DNA of 64,000 bases from assembly GCA_903813345.2 (NCBI GenBank), contig CAIIXF020000002.1, positions 23,634,455-23,698,454 of the forward strand, read 5' to 3'. Origin of the DNA: Owenia fusiformis (taxonomy: Eukaryota > Annelida > Polychaeta > Sabellida > Oweniidae). The notes beneath the pieces were generated by a model, which was not told the origin of the DNA, searched no databases, and saw only the letters and a list, made by a program, of their open reading frames with translations. The translations under genes were made by a program, and so were the position numbers. Shown piece by piece: positions 56,601 to 64,000 of the stretch. Position 1 is the first letter of the stretch. Every line of letters begins with the position of its first letter.

Positions 56601-59600
56601 TAGATAGTTTGGGAAATCAGCTGTTCTTCGTAATCAAGAATCGTTTTGAAGCCTAGAGAATCGCTTTGAAGTCAAAGATGTGTTTCTAAAGAAAGCCAAC
56701 ATGCCCGGGATGACGACAAAGCTCTTTGAAAACTGGGTGAGATATATTAGTGTATAATTTTGGTGATTTCACTGGCTGTTTACAATATTATTTAGCCGTA
56801 ATAATTTTGCTGATTCTGATCTCATCTTTGGATTGTCTTCCTATTCATGTAGACGGAATATAATTTAGTCATTTACGAATAAAGATAGTAAGTTATTTTA
56901 GCAGTTACATCTTTTTCTGTTGGATCATTGGTGATCAGAGTGTGTCATAACCAACCATTTACCTGAATTAATCTACTTTGTCCACAATTGCTTCTGTCCA
57001 CAATTGCTTCTGTCCACATTTGGGTTTGTACACAGTTGTAATTTGTCCACTTTACAATTCCTAACCCCCTGAATAGAAGATACAGCCTTACCTTGAAGAC
57101 ACAGTTCCTTTTAACAAGTGATGTATGGCCTGATATAGCAATTATAATATCTGTCCTTCCCAAATCTGTTTTTCACTCATACTAGGGGAAGTGCTGCCCA
57201 AATTTTCCCCTCCCCAATCTGATTTTCACTGATACTAGGGGAAGTGCTGCCCAAATTTTCCTTGAGTTTCAACTTATATTATTTACCGATTTTATATTCC
57301 CCATGCTGGCCTAATATAACTCAGACATATTTGTCCACAGCTGTCATTTGTCAACAATTGTACAATTACACTTTGTCCACACAATTGTGAAATCATATTT
57401 GTCCACAGCTGTCATTTGTCCACAATTGTACAATTACACTTTGCCCACAATTGTGAAATCACTTTTGTCCACAGTTGTCATTTGTCCACAATTGTGCAAT
57501 TACTATTTGTCCACAATTGTGCAATTACACTTTGTCCACAATTGCGAAATCATACTTGTCCACAGTTGTCATTTGTCCACAATTAATCACACAGTGAGTC
57601 TTCCATAGAGCCTTATAAATGAGAACAAGACGGTAAGTGACATATTCGGGGTTTTTGGTTTAATAGAGCACGTTACCAATTCTATGATTTTTGTGGAAGC
57701 AGGATCAGAAACTTCACAATAATTTCAGTGCGTAGGAATGATGGTAATTCTGTCTGTCAGGTTGGAAAACATTGAGTGTACATGTGCTACACATTCAGAA
57801 TCGGATGCAGATATTGTGATTGTGAAGACTGCAATCCAAAGTGTTCCAACCTCAAATACAGTACCCATACAGTTCTCGTGCTTCTCATTTATCATGCACA
57901 AAACACAAACTTCAACATTTTCTTCCAACCTGAACCAAAAGCAGCAACCCAAGAAACAAAAAGTTGGATATAAATGAAATAAGATTGTCTTTGGGAAAAG
58001 TGGTCTGTGACAATATTTTCTTTATCCATGCTTTACTGGGGTGTGACACCTCATTCTGGTTATATATGGGATTGACAAGAAGCTATCATTGAGGCAGATA
58101 AAAAAGACTGAGTTCTTGAGAAGACAAGCGGTCGTTTTTAAATTACCAAAAGCACTGGTGATCCGCTCGAATACGCCCGTTTAGGTATGGCAAAATGTCT
58201 AAACGTCGAATGTGCGATTTTTCTTTCACGCGTTGTACGCAGAATCCCCACGATGTTTTTTTCTCACAATCGTGTCCGTATCAGTATCACATGTTTTAGA
58301 AAATGTACATGTTTGCGCAAAAATAGCTTAGAAGACAATTCCTCACTTAAGTTACATAAACGGTTTGGGTTAAAAGTGCAGATCTTAACTGTTTATCGAA
58401 ATACCATTTATGTAACTTAAGTGAGGAATTAAATCGACGATTCTGTTGTCTTCTGAACTATTTGTTCACAAATATGTACATTTTTTAAACATATAATACT
58501 GATACATGTTTGTGATAACAATGTTGTGGGAATTCTGCCTACAATGTGTGAAATAAGGAAAAAAGAAAAATCATAATACCTTCGATGTTCTGACATTTTG
58601 TTACGACGTACTTAGGCTTCAAAAATTCTATTAAAAGAGAGCAGCAAGATCTGAATTATTGCAGCCCCGTGTTCTTCCTCCAACGTCTGATGCTGCGGGA
58701 TACCTTGAGCTGGGAAATAAGCAGCGAAGCTTTTGTACCAATAACGCAGATGCGAGTAGGTAGTTACCAGATTCACCACCAGATGACTCATTTGGGTCAG
58801 ATAGCATGGCTGGTATAGTAGAAAGTTCCCTAACTTAAATTACATCTATTTGCGTGGTTCAATTTTCATATACCCCTTATGTATCTAATAGTTATGCAGT
58901 AAGGCAAGTGATTGTTGTTACAACATGAAAGTATTAAGCTTATTTAATCAGCATTATTTTTTGCTCTCTATAAGTTAGACACATATATGTAAGTTAAGAT
59001 TACAAAATGAAGGCAGCATTTTTTGATAATGAACATAACGTAATCGAACCATGCCCTGTATAAAGACCAGGGATTTACTTTGCGGTACACTAGTTAACTC
59101 AGTATAATTTATTAGCGTAGAAACCTTTTCCTCATTTTTTATTGAATTTCATCTTGAAATCCAACATTCTACAGTTGAACTTCTTCATTTCAATTCTCAA
59201 TATCACAGTGTGGTTAAGAACATCTTAGTCAAAAGCAACAATTTTCCTTAATACAGGGTGAGCTAAAAAGGTAACCCAAACAAATCTTAATAACCCAGTC
59301 CAGTCATCCTGCATGGATTTAGTGTCATATTTTGCAGAATTGAGCCTTGGTCAATGTATTATCAATCTAGTCTCAGTGGTCCATCTCTAGTGGTCACGAT
59401 TTTATGGCCATTTTATACCATGCCGTGAAATATGGGCGTCATGCCTGGAGGTCAACTTGAACGTATCGGGCGTAGTTTTTCAAATCAGGAGCATAAAAAT
59501 CGTGTGTTATGGCTCTCATCTTCATTCTTATCTCTTGTTTTAATGTTTCAAGGGTTGTTAGTATAGAAAATAGGTCCACAGATAAAAAGCTGGTGGTATT

Positions 59601-61109
59601 GATGTCCAGTCATTTAGGCACATTTCGATATTTTGAGCACATTTTCTAAATGGCCATAAAATCGTGACTATTAAGGATAGATCAATGACACTATTAGTAG
59701 AATGAAAGAACATTGAACAACGAAGGTAACTGTGCAAAATATGATGTCAAACCCATGCTGAATGACTGGGTTATTAACAAAAATTTGGTTGGGTTACCTT
59801 TTTTGGCTCATATTAATAACCTGATGTCAGGGACAGGGATATTTAACATTTTGTTGCCTTTTCAAGGATATTTTTAGAACACTGATTGTACTTAATTTCT
59901 ATCAAATCGTTCTCTGTTTTAACAGAAAATGTATCAAATTGAATATAATAAGGGCAAAACATTTGATAATTTAGCAGTTATCAACTAAAAGTAGGACTTC
60001 CCCTATATTTCACCTGACATTTGCAGTTTTTCTACTTTTTTTACATAATCCTTCCCTGAAAACATCAAATAACTGATTTCAGGACAAAATAAGCCTTTAC
60101 AAATAATTTAGTTGTGCTATTTAGTTCAAATATGACATAACTTGGAAGTAATTAAACAAAAGTAAGGTCACCCCAAAAGTTGGTGTGGTAAAATATTGAA
60201 ATTTCAAATATTATTATCACCTTTAATATTCAACTAATGGCCCTGATACTGATCAAATACAATTTTCAGGTAAACATTAACATCCTTGATTTTTTTCATG
60301 CAATTCTGATTAATTGATACAGAAATAAATACATTGTTATATTAAATTCGGGCTATTTGATGGCCTATTTTCAGATATTTGGGGCTAGAAATGCCAATTA
60401 TTGCACTCAAATAGTTGGTTAACAATTTTTAGTTGCTCTTATGTCAGTAAACTATCATAATATTACTAATTTAGTTGACAAGAGCATTTCATTTTGAAGT
60501 TAAAAAATATTTACAATCCCATACTCAAATTTGGAGGGGGGTACCTAGAATGTGACATTTCATATTTGTCCACTGCATATATTTTTCTATATTTTTGATA
60601 TGTTTTTCAACTGGTATCAATGTACAATATAAGCCTAATTTAAAAACTGTTGCAATTTTTGGGATGTTAAACTTCCATTTGCCTAGCCTAGTAGCCAGGG
60701 GGAGCGTAGGGAGCAGCTGCTCCCCCCCCCTGGCCAGAAAAATTCTTTCAAAATCATTCAGTTTTTCATCATTGTGAGCACTTTTCGCATAATTTATGCC
60801 AAAACTGTCAAAAAGCTCCCCCCTCTTGGCAAAAGCCTCCCCCCTTGGTAAAACAGCTTCCCCCCTCGGTAAATCCAGGCAACGGGCCTGCAGTAGGGAT
60901 TCAAAAATAATTTCTGTTGAACAGTTTATCAACCATTCCTCTTCTTAGGAGGATACATATTATCATTCCTCTATTTCGGAGGATACATACCTTCCTCTGA
61001 AGTCATCATCCTCACCACCCCAACCAAAGAAAAGGTTACTAAAGCCATTTGAAATGTTAAATTGCTCCCCAAATATAGCAACCACGCCACCAAACAGCAG
61101 AGTATAACA
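44661..61109 (-). CDS. Beta-1,4-galactosyltransferase family (GT7) enzyme, last three coding exons
   Basis: Minus-strand exons 61109-60991, 46779-46681 and 44946-44661 splice in matching phases into 167 residues plus stop. The first holds FGGVVAIFGEQFNISNGF and GWGGEDDD, the donor/acceptor-binding core of beta4GalTs. The second has IARYSMLTH, keeping the Met and His of the MxxH metal site. The third has RFHCDGLNSVEYTV, the family's DGLNS block, and the Arg-to-DGLNS spacing equals that of vertebrate beta4GalT1. It is a Golgi lumenal enzyme that adds a hexose(amine) to GlcNAc. The residue before FGG is Leu where vertebrate enzymes have Tyr, which suggests UDP-GalNAc use. The C-terminus extends about 50 residues and includes a VNST repeat. 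Upstream exons lie beyond the window. Confidence 0.88.
45304..46645 (+). mobile_element. Degenerate LINE 3' part in the last galactosyltransferase intron
   Basis: Plus-strand frames read VEQYKYLGCVFSKTKNFGQ, then VEPILTYASEVW, then the Cys-rich CNVCGILEDEQHFIMMC. These are the typical order of the C-terminal region of a non-LTR reverse transcriptase. Stops and frameshifts at about 45600, 45750, 46195 and 46295 show decay. It ends near (AT)n at 46645, only about 35 bp from exon 46681-46779, and runs antisense to the host gene. Confidence 0.8.
46975..47110 (+). repeat. Left arm of a long-range inverted repeat pair
   Basis: The segment with GTTGAAAAACATATCAAAAA and ATGCAGTGGACAAATATGAA is inverted at 60538-60672 in the same intron, 13.5 kb away. 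The LTR element lies between the two arms. Confidence 0.75.
47317..47675. repeat. Roughly 180-bp direct repeat, two units
   Basis: Both units hold AAAAAAATCATGGTGTTACA, TATTTGGTGAGT and CCCCGCCCACTA followed by GGGGAGACTATAGTTTT. The sequence from 47676 to 48150 is plain AT-rich intron. Confidence 0.7.
48151..49663 (+). repeat. 5' LTR, 1513 bp
   Basis: It contains TATAAAA at 48484-48490, a potential start codon at 48646 followed by a splice donor (TGG|GTGAGA, GT at 48682), and AATAAA at 48823-48828, consistent with U3-R-U5 order. The U5-side half (about 48920-49535) is a minisatellite built on TTTGTCCACAATTG and CACAGTTGTCATTTGTCC, with some units inverted. Confidence 0.9.
50174..51868 (+). 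CDS. Gag-like protein with two CCHC zinc knuckles
   Basis: 564 residues. The start ATG has a good context (A at -3, G at +4). The long hydrophilic N-terminal region has no domain I recognise. A Lys-rich stretch comes before the knuckles CKLCDCREHSVFNC (511-524) and CFRCGEENHSVMDC (539-552), both C-x2-C-x4-H-x4-C, the nucleic-acid-binding signature of retroelement nucleocapsids. It ends at TAG 51866-51868, directly after a slippery heptamer. It is the only full-length open structural gene of the element. Translation would need to bypass the short upstream ORF at 48646. Confidence 0.85.
   Translation: MATSATENTLETTKDTALPSEASTEQMEATDFDMNDELLQSAFGDGEVHCGLQSRRQRKERDLHKMAYECCDTDILNSDTDELSKRIDNLSQMRSLPIEGNLYPNNFMNDGSQTKSSTIDALDLRIDMVWKRPGTQMNSQNRPLLKPMKIKTEHATSTNIETPSLSEDEVTPKRSHMQEVMPDIKRREQTCEEEKFFLPPPLPIGANDCLTEISKPNLKRQDAFYQIPMPQPMHYDVLHSPAVNREGTEGDSSMQLKDGFERQAVCMKSLRQQSQSFQNTVKTQTEDRIGPEIISQPVHIPYVSLPYMGTRKGDLDLDDTGLLTAQEYQLDWGRQVPFVKKPRNDDRSYSADLYRHRISERPLTNQYVSVRSLGHGSCSDEKLPNSDREMKAKGKFIEPQNDVDVDACMSFAKSETQNEAPCEYLQDEALTKGHEKRIVTEPDTVFQIVALKKPANLPSKEPFQAMMDDFRADMQSLVISEVEKLGQQLMKKLMKKTEKEPKKNKKRQVYCKLCDCREHSVFNCEFRHPNSQKTGSKACFRCGEENHSVMDCPKGSPEPKGSGN
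51859..51865 (+). promoter_or_regulatory. Programmed -1 frameshift heptamer GGGAAAC
   Basis: It is read in the gag frame as G GGA AAC followed by the TAG stop, the canonical X XXY YYZ register. A -1 slip continues in the open protease frame. A perfect 9-bp hairpin (CCCGAGCCC-AA-GGGCTCGGG, about 51842-51861) overlaps its 5' side. Confidence 0.7.
51866..52167 (+). pseudogene. Retropepsin-like protease remnant
   Basis: In the -1 frame relative to gag, the ORF runs to a stop at 52165-52167. It contains IPAIVDSESDVYNIP, which aligns with the aspartic-protease D-(T/S)-G loop. The Gly is replaced by Glu (codon 52003-52005), so catalysis is unlikely. The second protease half and the link to RT are missing. 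Confidence 0.6.
52168..54160 (+). pseudogene. Decayed pol region with a reverse-transcriptase fragment
   Basis: Frame-shifted pieces remain. 53199-53432 ends in a stretch like the pre-RT linker of Gypsy elements. 53463-53681 contains VEFRKLN and DSYPLPRCDEIVDSL, the first RT blocks of Gypsy-type polymerases. No catalytic YxDD block, RNase H or integrase follows. The rest has no readable coding sense. Confidence 0.65.
54176..55465 (+). CDS. Zinc-finger accessory ORF in the env position, probably expressed by splicing
   Basis: 429 codons are open from the acceptor TTTTTGCTTACTTGCAG (AG at 54174-54175) to a TAA at 55463-55465, with no ATG near the start. The LTR offers a start at 48646 and a phase-0 donor at 48682 that would add 12 residues in frame. 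The N-terminal 65 residues hold two atypical C2H2 fingers, the first ending FCDKRYRNWRALYLHVRQH (C-x12-H-x3-H) and the second SCDRRSKTLMEKHMKMH. A basic stretch (about 130-175), a repeated DDTDDVKDDKYG and a charged, Ser-rich tail follow. There is no signal peptide or membrane segment, so it is not an envelope protein. A nuclear, nucleic-acid-binding role is inference. Confidence 0.75.
   Translation, partial: QCRVVLRTDENENYIFCDKRYRNWRALYLHVRQHYLSLKCTYISPEGRPCMYSCDRRSKTLMEKHMKMHDVLKQKMVGETNLDDSLTDIFTGNVNFDPEIFLDDSKVNRILNEETDVKVPKLEEKPVKKVAKRSTPLRIKLKEKRRNRKPKPKGWQRKAHVPKRKICSKQFIDTSSSDDTDDVKDDKYGYKSDDTDDVKDDKYGCTSDGTDSRTVKFGGFDDQDQVGSQAECDMNREVGEICTDKCREASNDDKTDKVTVERTVYFGHKEVGLRLKEEHTESERSPAISEKGDFAIIQIPSERELSFEEGGNNAGKSSSKMTSDKMKTKHRDDQSDTVPKSIKEAQRSMKTQYEERDSSRSPRMKVKKSPPSSKTQVERDDHPVSPKRICVFISSPIRDREVGPDPLSAIAGGLLLLNDYGSSETSEED
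55466..56205 (+). other. 3' untranslated part of the LTR element and polypurine tract
   Basis: No coding sense. It ends with GAAGGGGGAGG at 56195-56205 immediately before the 3' LTR. Confidence 0.8.
56206..57718 (+). repeat. 3' LTR, 1513 bp
   Basis: It is the same as 48151-49663 wherever I compared the two. TATAAAA is at 56539-56545 and AATAAA at 56878-56883. The following ATAA (57719-57722) is the target duplication. Confidence 0.92.
58150..58625. mobile_element. Long fold-back element, arms about 200 bp
   Basis: The centre arms ATTCCTCACTTAAGTTACAT (58338) and ATGTAACTTAAGTGAGGAAT (58410) are perfect. The pairing continues outward with mismatches through GAAGACAA/TTGTCTTC, AAATGTACAT/ATGTACATTT, CAGTATCACAT/ATATAATACTG and GCAGAATCCCCAC/GTGGGAATTCTGC. 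No coding sense. Confidence 0.75.
59254..59815. mobile_element. Long-TIR mariner-like element, about 0.56 kb
   Basis: The left end CAGGGTGAGCTAAAAAGG after TA matches, inverted, the right end CCTTTTTTGGCTCATATTAA. Pairing extends about 100 bp inward (GGTAACCCAAACAAAT; AATAACCCAGTC; ATCATATTTTGCA). An internal pair, GTCACGATTTTATGGCCATT and AATGGCCATAAAATCGTGAC, also occurs inverted. Confidence 0.75.
60538..60672 (-). repeat. Right arm of the long-range inverted repeat pair
   Basis: It is the inverse of 46975-47110, for example TTCATATTTGTCCACTGCAT and TTTTTGATATGTTTTTCAAC. It is directly followed by a MITE at 60686. Confidence 0.75.
60686..60892. mobile_element. CAGGCCCGTAGCC-family MITE, reversed, beside the galactosyltransferase exon
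   Basis: CCTAGTAGCCAGGGGG at the left and AACGGGCCTG at the right, with TGGCCAGAAAAATTCTTTC and AAATCATTCAGTTTTTCA inside. It lies about 100 bp downstream of the exon 60991-61109 donor. No clean target duplication. Confidence 0.65.
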
Positions 61110-61119
61110 CTGTGAAAAA

Positions 61120-61500
61120 AGCCAAATATAGTTTGTACTATAGCAAACTATTTTTTAGAATAACCCCCATATAGTTTGAATTTCACCTAAAATATGGGCG
61201 AGAATAGTTTCTCCCATATTCCTAAAAACGGAACACTTTAATATAAGTCCTGATATACTCTCCGATACGCCCATATAAACTAAAATAAGTTGCATATATC
61301 ATTGCAGAGTGTATATCTTTACTGAACTATTTTCCACTTATACGCCTCAAAATAGGAATCAAACCTACTATATGCGGTTTAAAACAACTTATATTAAATA
61401 AAAACAGACTATATCAAACTATACTTGACTTATTCTTCTCTTATTCTACCTCAAAACAAACTATACGCGTCTTATACGCGATATTAAGTAATAGCTTCAG
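61120..61500. repeat. AT-rich tract with TATAGTTT/AAACTATA motifs
   Basis: Many short inverted copies of ATATAGTTTG and CAAACTAT, with TATACGC motifs. It lies directly upstream of the galactosyltransferase exon in its intron. No gene seen. Confidence 0.5.
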
Positions 61501-64000
61501 TTCCCGAGTTTGTTGTTTTAACAGATTAAAAGCAAAGTCCAGCATTGAATGTATTTTGTTTTCAATGCTAATTAATTCGCTTGTTCAGATTAATCTGGTC
61601 ATTTCTATAACTGAGGGTACTAATTTCCACCAAAAAGTCATTTATAAATTACGCTTTTTACTTTTACTAAATTGGACAATGACAGTCAAATTATAATTAA
61701 CAGCGTGTTAAATTTTGGATTCATTTCATTAAGTCTGTGGAAAGTTACATTTTTCAATTCACTTGGTATTGAAGTAAAAATAATATAGAATAAAATGTTT
61801 AATATAGTTGCAATAAGAGGCAATCGTAGAGAATATTTTTCCTGTATGGTAGGCAGTTATTTCCTGTATTATAGCGGAATAAGATATAATAACTATTTTT
61901 AAAAATTAATTTTTCTTTAATAATATTATTTGTGTATTATTTGAAGGGAACAACATATAATGCCATATAATATAGAATAATATTCTAGTCAGGAGCAAAT
62001 AATATGTTGGCATTTGCAATCAAAACCGGATTATATGCGTTTATTTTTGAGCCGTTAATCCCTAAGTATTCCATTCCTATGAAATGAGTTTCATGCACAC
62101 TAATTAATCCGTTTGTTAGGATTAATTTCTACAGCTGATGGTTCTTATTTCTCAAAAATATTTGCAAATTAAGTTTTTACATATGTATTTGATTGTATAA
62201 TGTCCCTCGAGTTATGATTAAGATTGTGTTAAATTTGGGATTCAATCGATCAATCCATTGGAAAGTTAATTTTTTATTCTTAATTAATGAGTTTTCCTCA
62301 CATTTTTACTCTATTGTTTCTTTGTCACATCAGGTTTACAACAAACAACAATAAATCCCCCTCTTACACAGGTACGAACAATCACCTGTACTATTCACTT
62401 TGCCAACCAAAAACAGTCATGACACGGAACTGCTCAATATTCAATTAATATATTACGCATTTTATACAAGCCCGTACCTAAGGACCCCCTTCCCCTGGCC
62501 AACAATTCTTTACAGAAATGCAGTTTTTCACCATTCACATACATGTATTGACATGTCAGAGCAATGTAATTAGTAAAACTTTAATCCTTAAGTATATCAA
62601 TTTTTATGAATTGAGTTTTGTTCACCCTGATAAATAATCTGTTTGTTAGAGTTAATGGATTAATTTCTACAGCCTATGGCTCTTATTTCCACAAAAAATA
62701 CAAAGTAAGTTTTTCAAATTTATTTGATTGTATAGTGTACCTCGTGTTATGATTAACATTGTGTTAAAATTTGGATTCAATCGATTAACTCATTGGGAAG
62801 TAATTTCTTGATTTTTAATTATGGGGTTTCCTCACAATTTAACTCGATTGTTTCTATGTAAGATTAAGTTTAATACAACAAACAACATTTAAAGCCCTCA
62901 CTTACACAGACACAAACAAACACCACTATTCACTTCGCACACCACACAAAAAGTTTATAACACAAAATTGCAAAAATATTCAGCTCAATACATTACACAT
63001 TTGATACAGGTCTGTGGCCATTGGGGGGGGTGGGGTCGTTGGGTTCATGTGAATCCCCCACCCCCTTGCCAAGATTCTCTCAAAATCATACAGTTTTCAC
63101 CAATCTGAGCACTGTCAAGTGATTTTTGGCCAACAATTCCATCAATTTTGACCCCCTTGGTACGTTTTGAAAATTGACCCCCTGAGCTCAAACTTATTAT
63201 GAGCCTGTAATATACCAGAAATATTGCTCAGATTTCATCTGACAAATCACTTATAATAAATTAGGAAATAACATGAATTATGTAAATGATACAAGTAGAA
63301 TTTAAGCCATATTAAAACAAAGTTAAAACTTGTATTCTTTCACATTTCACAATTCATGTGTTTTCTGTTATCCATATGATATCTGAGACAAACACTCATG
63401 ATAAACAACAGAGATTAGCCCGTGCAATACCATTGTTTCTATTAGAATTGGACCATTTCTGTTTATAACAGCTGGTTTTATTAATCATTCTTTGTTTTCC
63501 GTTTCAATATATACATATACAAAAGGTGCAAGATTCGGTATGTTTAGTTGAGAATGTAATAATGCAAATAAAGAAACGGGCGCATTTCACATTTGTTGCA
63601 AATGTTTCATCTGACAAATTGATGATTATGTTTTGAGTAAAATGGTGCATGGAAGAACAAACTGATGCAAATAACATACAGTATGGACATACAGCTATGT
63701 CAGAGCAATATGATAAGTAAGACTTTAATCCCTAATTATTCAATTTCTATAAAATGAGTTTCGTTAACACTGATAACTAATCTGTTTGTTAGAGTCAATG
63801 GATTAATTTCCTACAGCCAACGATTCTAAGTTCCACAAAAAATAATTTGCAAATTAAGTTTTTTATATTTATTTGATTGTATATTATCCCCCATGTTATG
63901 ATTAACATTGTGTTAAAATTTGGATTCAATCGATCAATTCATTGGAAAAATAATTTTTTAATTCTTAATTAATAAGTTTTCCTCACATGTTTACTCTATT
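61500..64000. repeat. Diverged tandem array (about 540-bp unit) running off the window
   Basis: The same order of blocks recurs: a TTAATCC(C/T)TAA start, GTTTGTTAG(A/G)(G/A)TTAAT, TTGGATTCAATCGAT and TTTTCCTCACA. Block starts near 62055, 62580 and 63724 mark three units, with a more diverged one near 61540. The larger spacing of the last unit is explained partly by inserted sequence that includes a MITE at 63007-63207. No minus-strand galactosyltransferase exon is recognisable here. Confidence 0.65.
63007..63207. mobile_element. CAGGCCCGTAGCC-family MITE, diverged
   Basis: It starts CAGGTCTGTGGCC and ends TGAGCCTG; the flanks TGATA and TAATA differ at one base. Internal AAATCATACAGTTTTCACCA and AGTGATTTTTGGCCAA match the family. 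A partial relative lies near 62465-62545. Confidence 0.65.

Larger units (their letters stand above)
48151..57718 (+). mobile_element. Young LTR retrotransposon, Ty3/Gypsy-like remnant pol, 9568 bp
   Basis: The two direct LTRs (48151-49663, 56206-57718) begin TGTGACG, end TTCACA and look identical at a constant offset of 8055. ATAA is duplicated at 48147-48150 and 57719-57722. The polypurine tract GAAGGGGGAGG at 56195-56205 abuts the 3' LTR. A possible primer-binding site starting TGG lies at about 49668; its tRNA was not identified. The interior order is an intact gag-like ORF, a frameshift site, a protease remnant, a reverse-transcriptase remnant, and an intact zinc-finger ORF. No integrase or full RT is readable, so it must depend on another element to move, yet the matching LTRs say it moved recently. 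It lies in sense + inside a - strand host intron. Confidence 0.93.

Overview
This is animal genomic DNA: AT-rich, with GT-AG introns up to about 27 kb, dense dispersed repeats and animal gene families. Repeat content and gene make-up suggest a marine invertebrate, possibly a deuterostome such as a hemichordate or echinoderm, but the species cannot be fixed from the sequence. There is no bacterial-style gene organisation.

Two host genes are well supported. (1) An SLC6 sodium/chloride-coupled transporter, closest in motifs to glycine transporters, runs on the + strand from 798 to 41830. I resolve 15 coding exons whose phases all agree and whose lengths sum to 3276 bp (1091 residues). It has an unusual cytoplasmic tail of about 440 residues. 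Just upstream (1-497) is the last exon of a second SLC6 gene, preceded by tandem copies of its own 5' part, so this is an SLC6 cluster. (2) A beta-1,4-galactosyltransferase-family gene is convergent on the - strand. Its last three coding exons are 61109-60991, 46779-46681 and 44946-44661, and its 5' part lies beyond the right edge. It keeps the GWGGEDDD motif and the Met/His metal site but has Leu where vertebrate enzymes have the donor-selecting Tyr.

The 26.9-kb intron 6 of the SLC6 gene (6319-33192) holds a three-copy tandem array of roughly 6-kb units. Each unit carries an intronless type II membrane protein gene with glycosyltransferase-like motifs: two open copies (10868-11839, 28516-29457) and one broken by a single stop (16731-17681). 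Because the units can be compared with each other, several younger insertions have a visible empty site: a TTAA-target element, a 4.07-kb insertion, a LINE fragment and a 1.8-kb insertion.

The 14.2-kb intron of the galactosyltransferase gene contains a young 9568-bp LTR retrotransposon (48151-57718). Its 1513-bp LTRs look identical, and it has a 4-bp target duplication and a polypurine tract. It has an intact gag-like ORF with two CCHC knuckles, a textbook -1 frameshift heptamer directly before the gag stop, decayed protease and reverse-transcriptase remnants, and an intact zinc-finger ORF in the env position. That last ORF has no ATG of its own but fits a splice from a start codon inside the LTR. 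This element is the best candidate for an undescribed system.

The rest is introns and spacers filled with identifiable repeats: Helitron-like elements (5' TC, 3' CTAG), a MITE family with CAGGCCCGTAGCC ends and 5-bp duplications, hAT-, mariner- and TTAA-type MITEs, three LINE fragments, fold-back elements and minisatellites.
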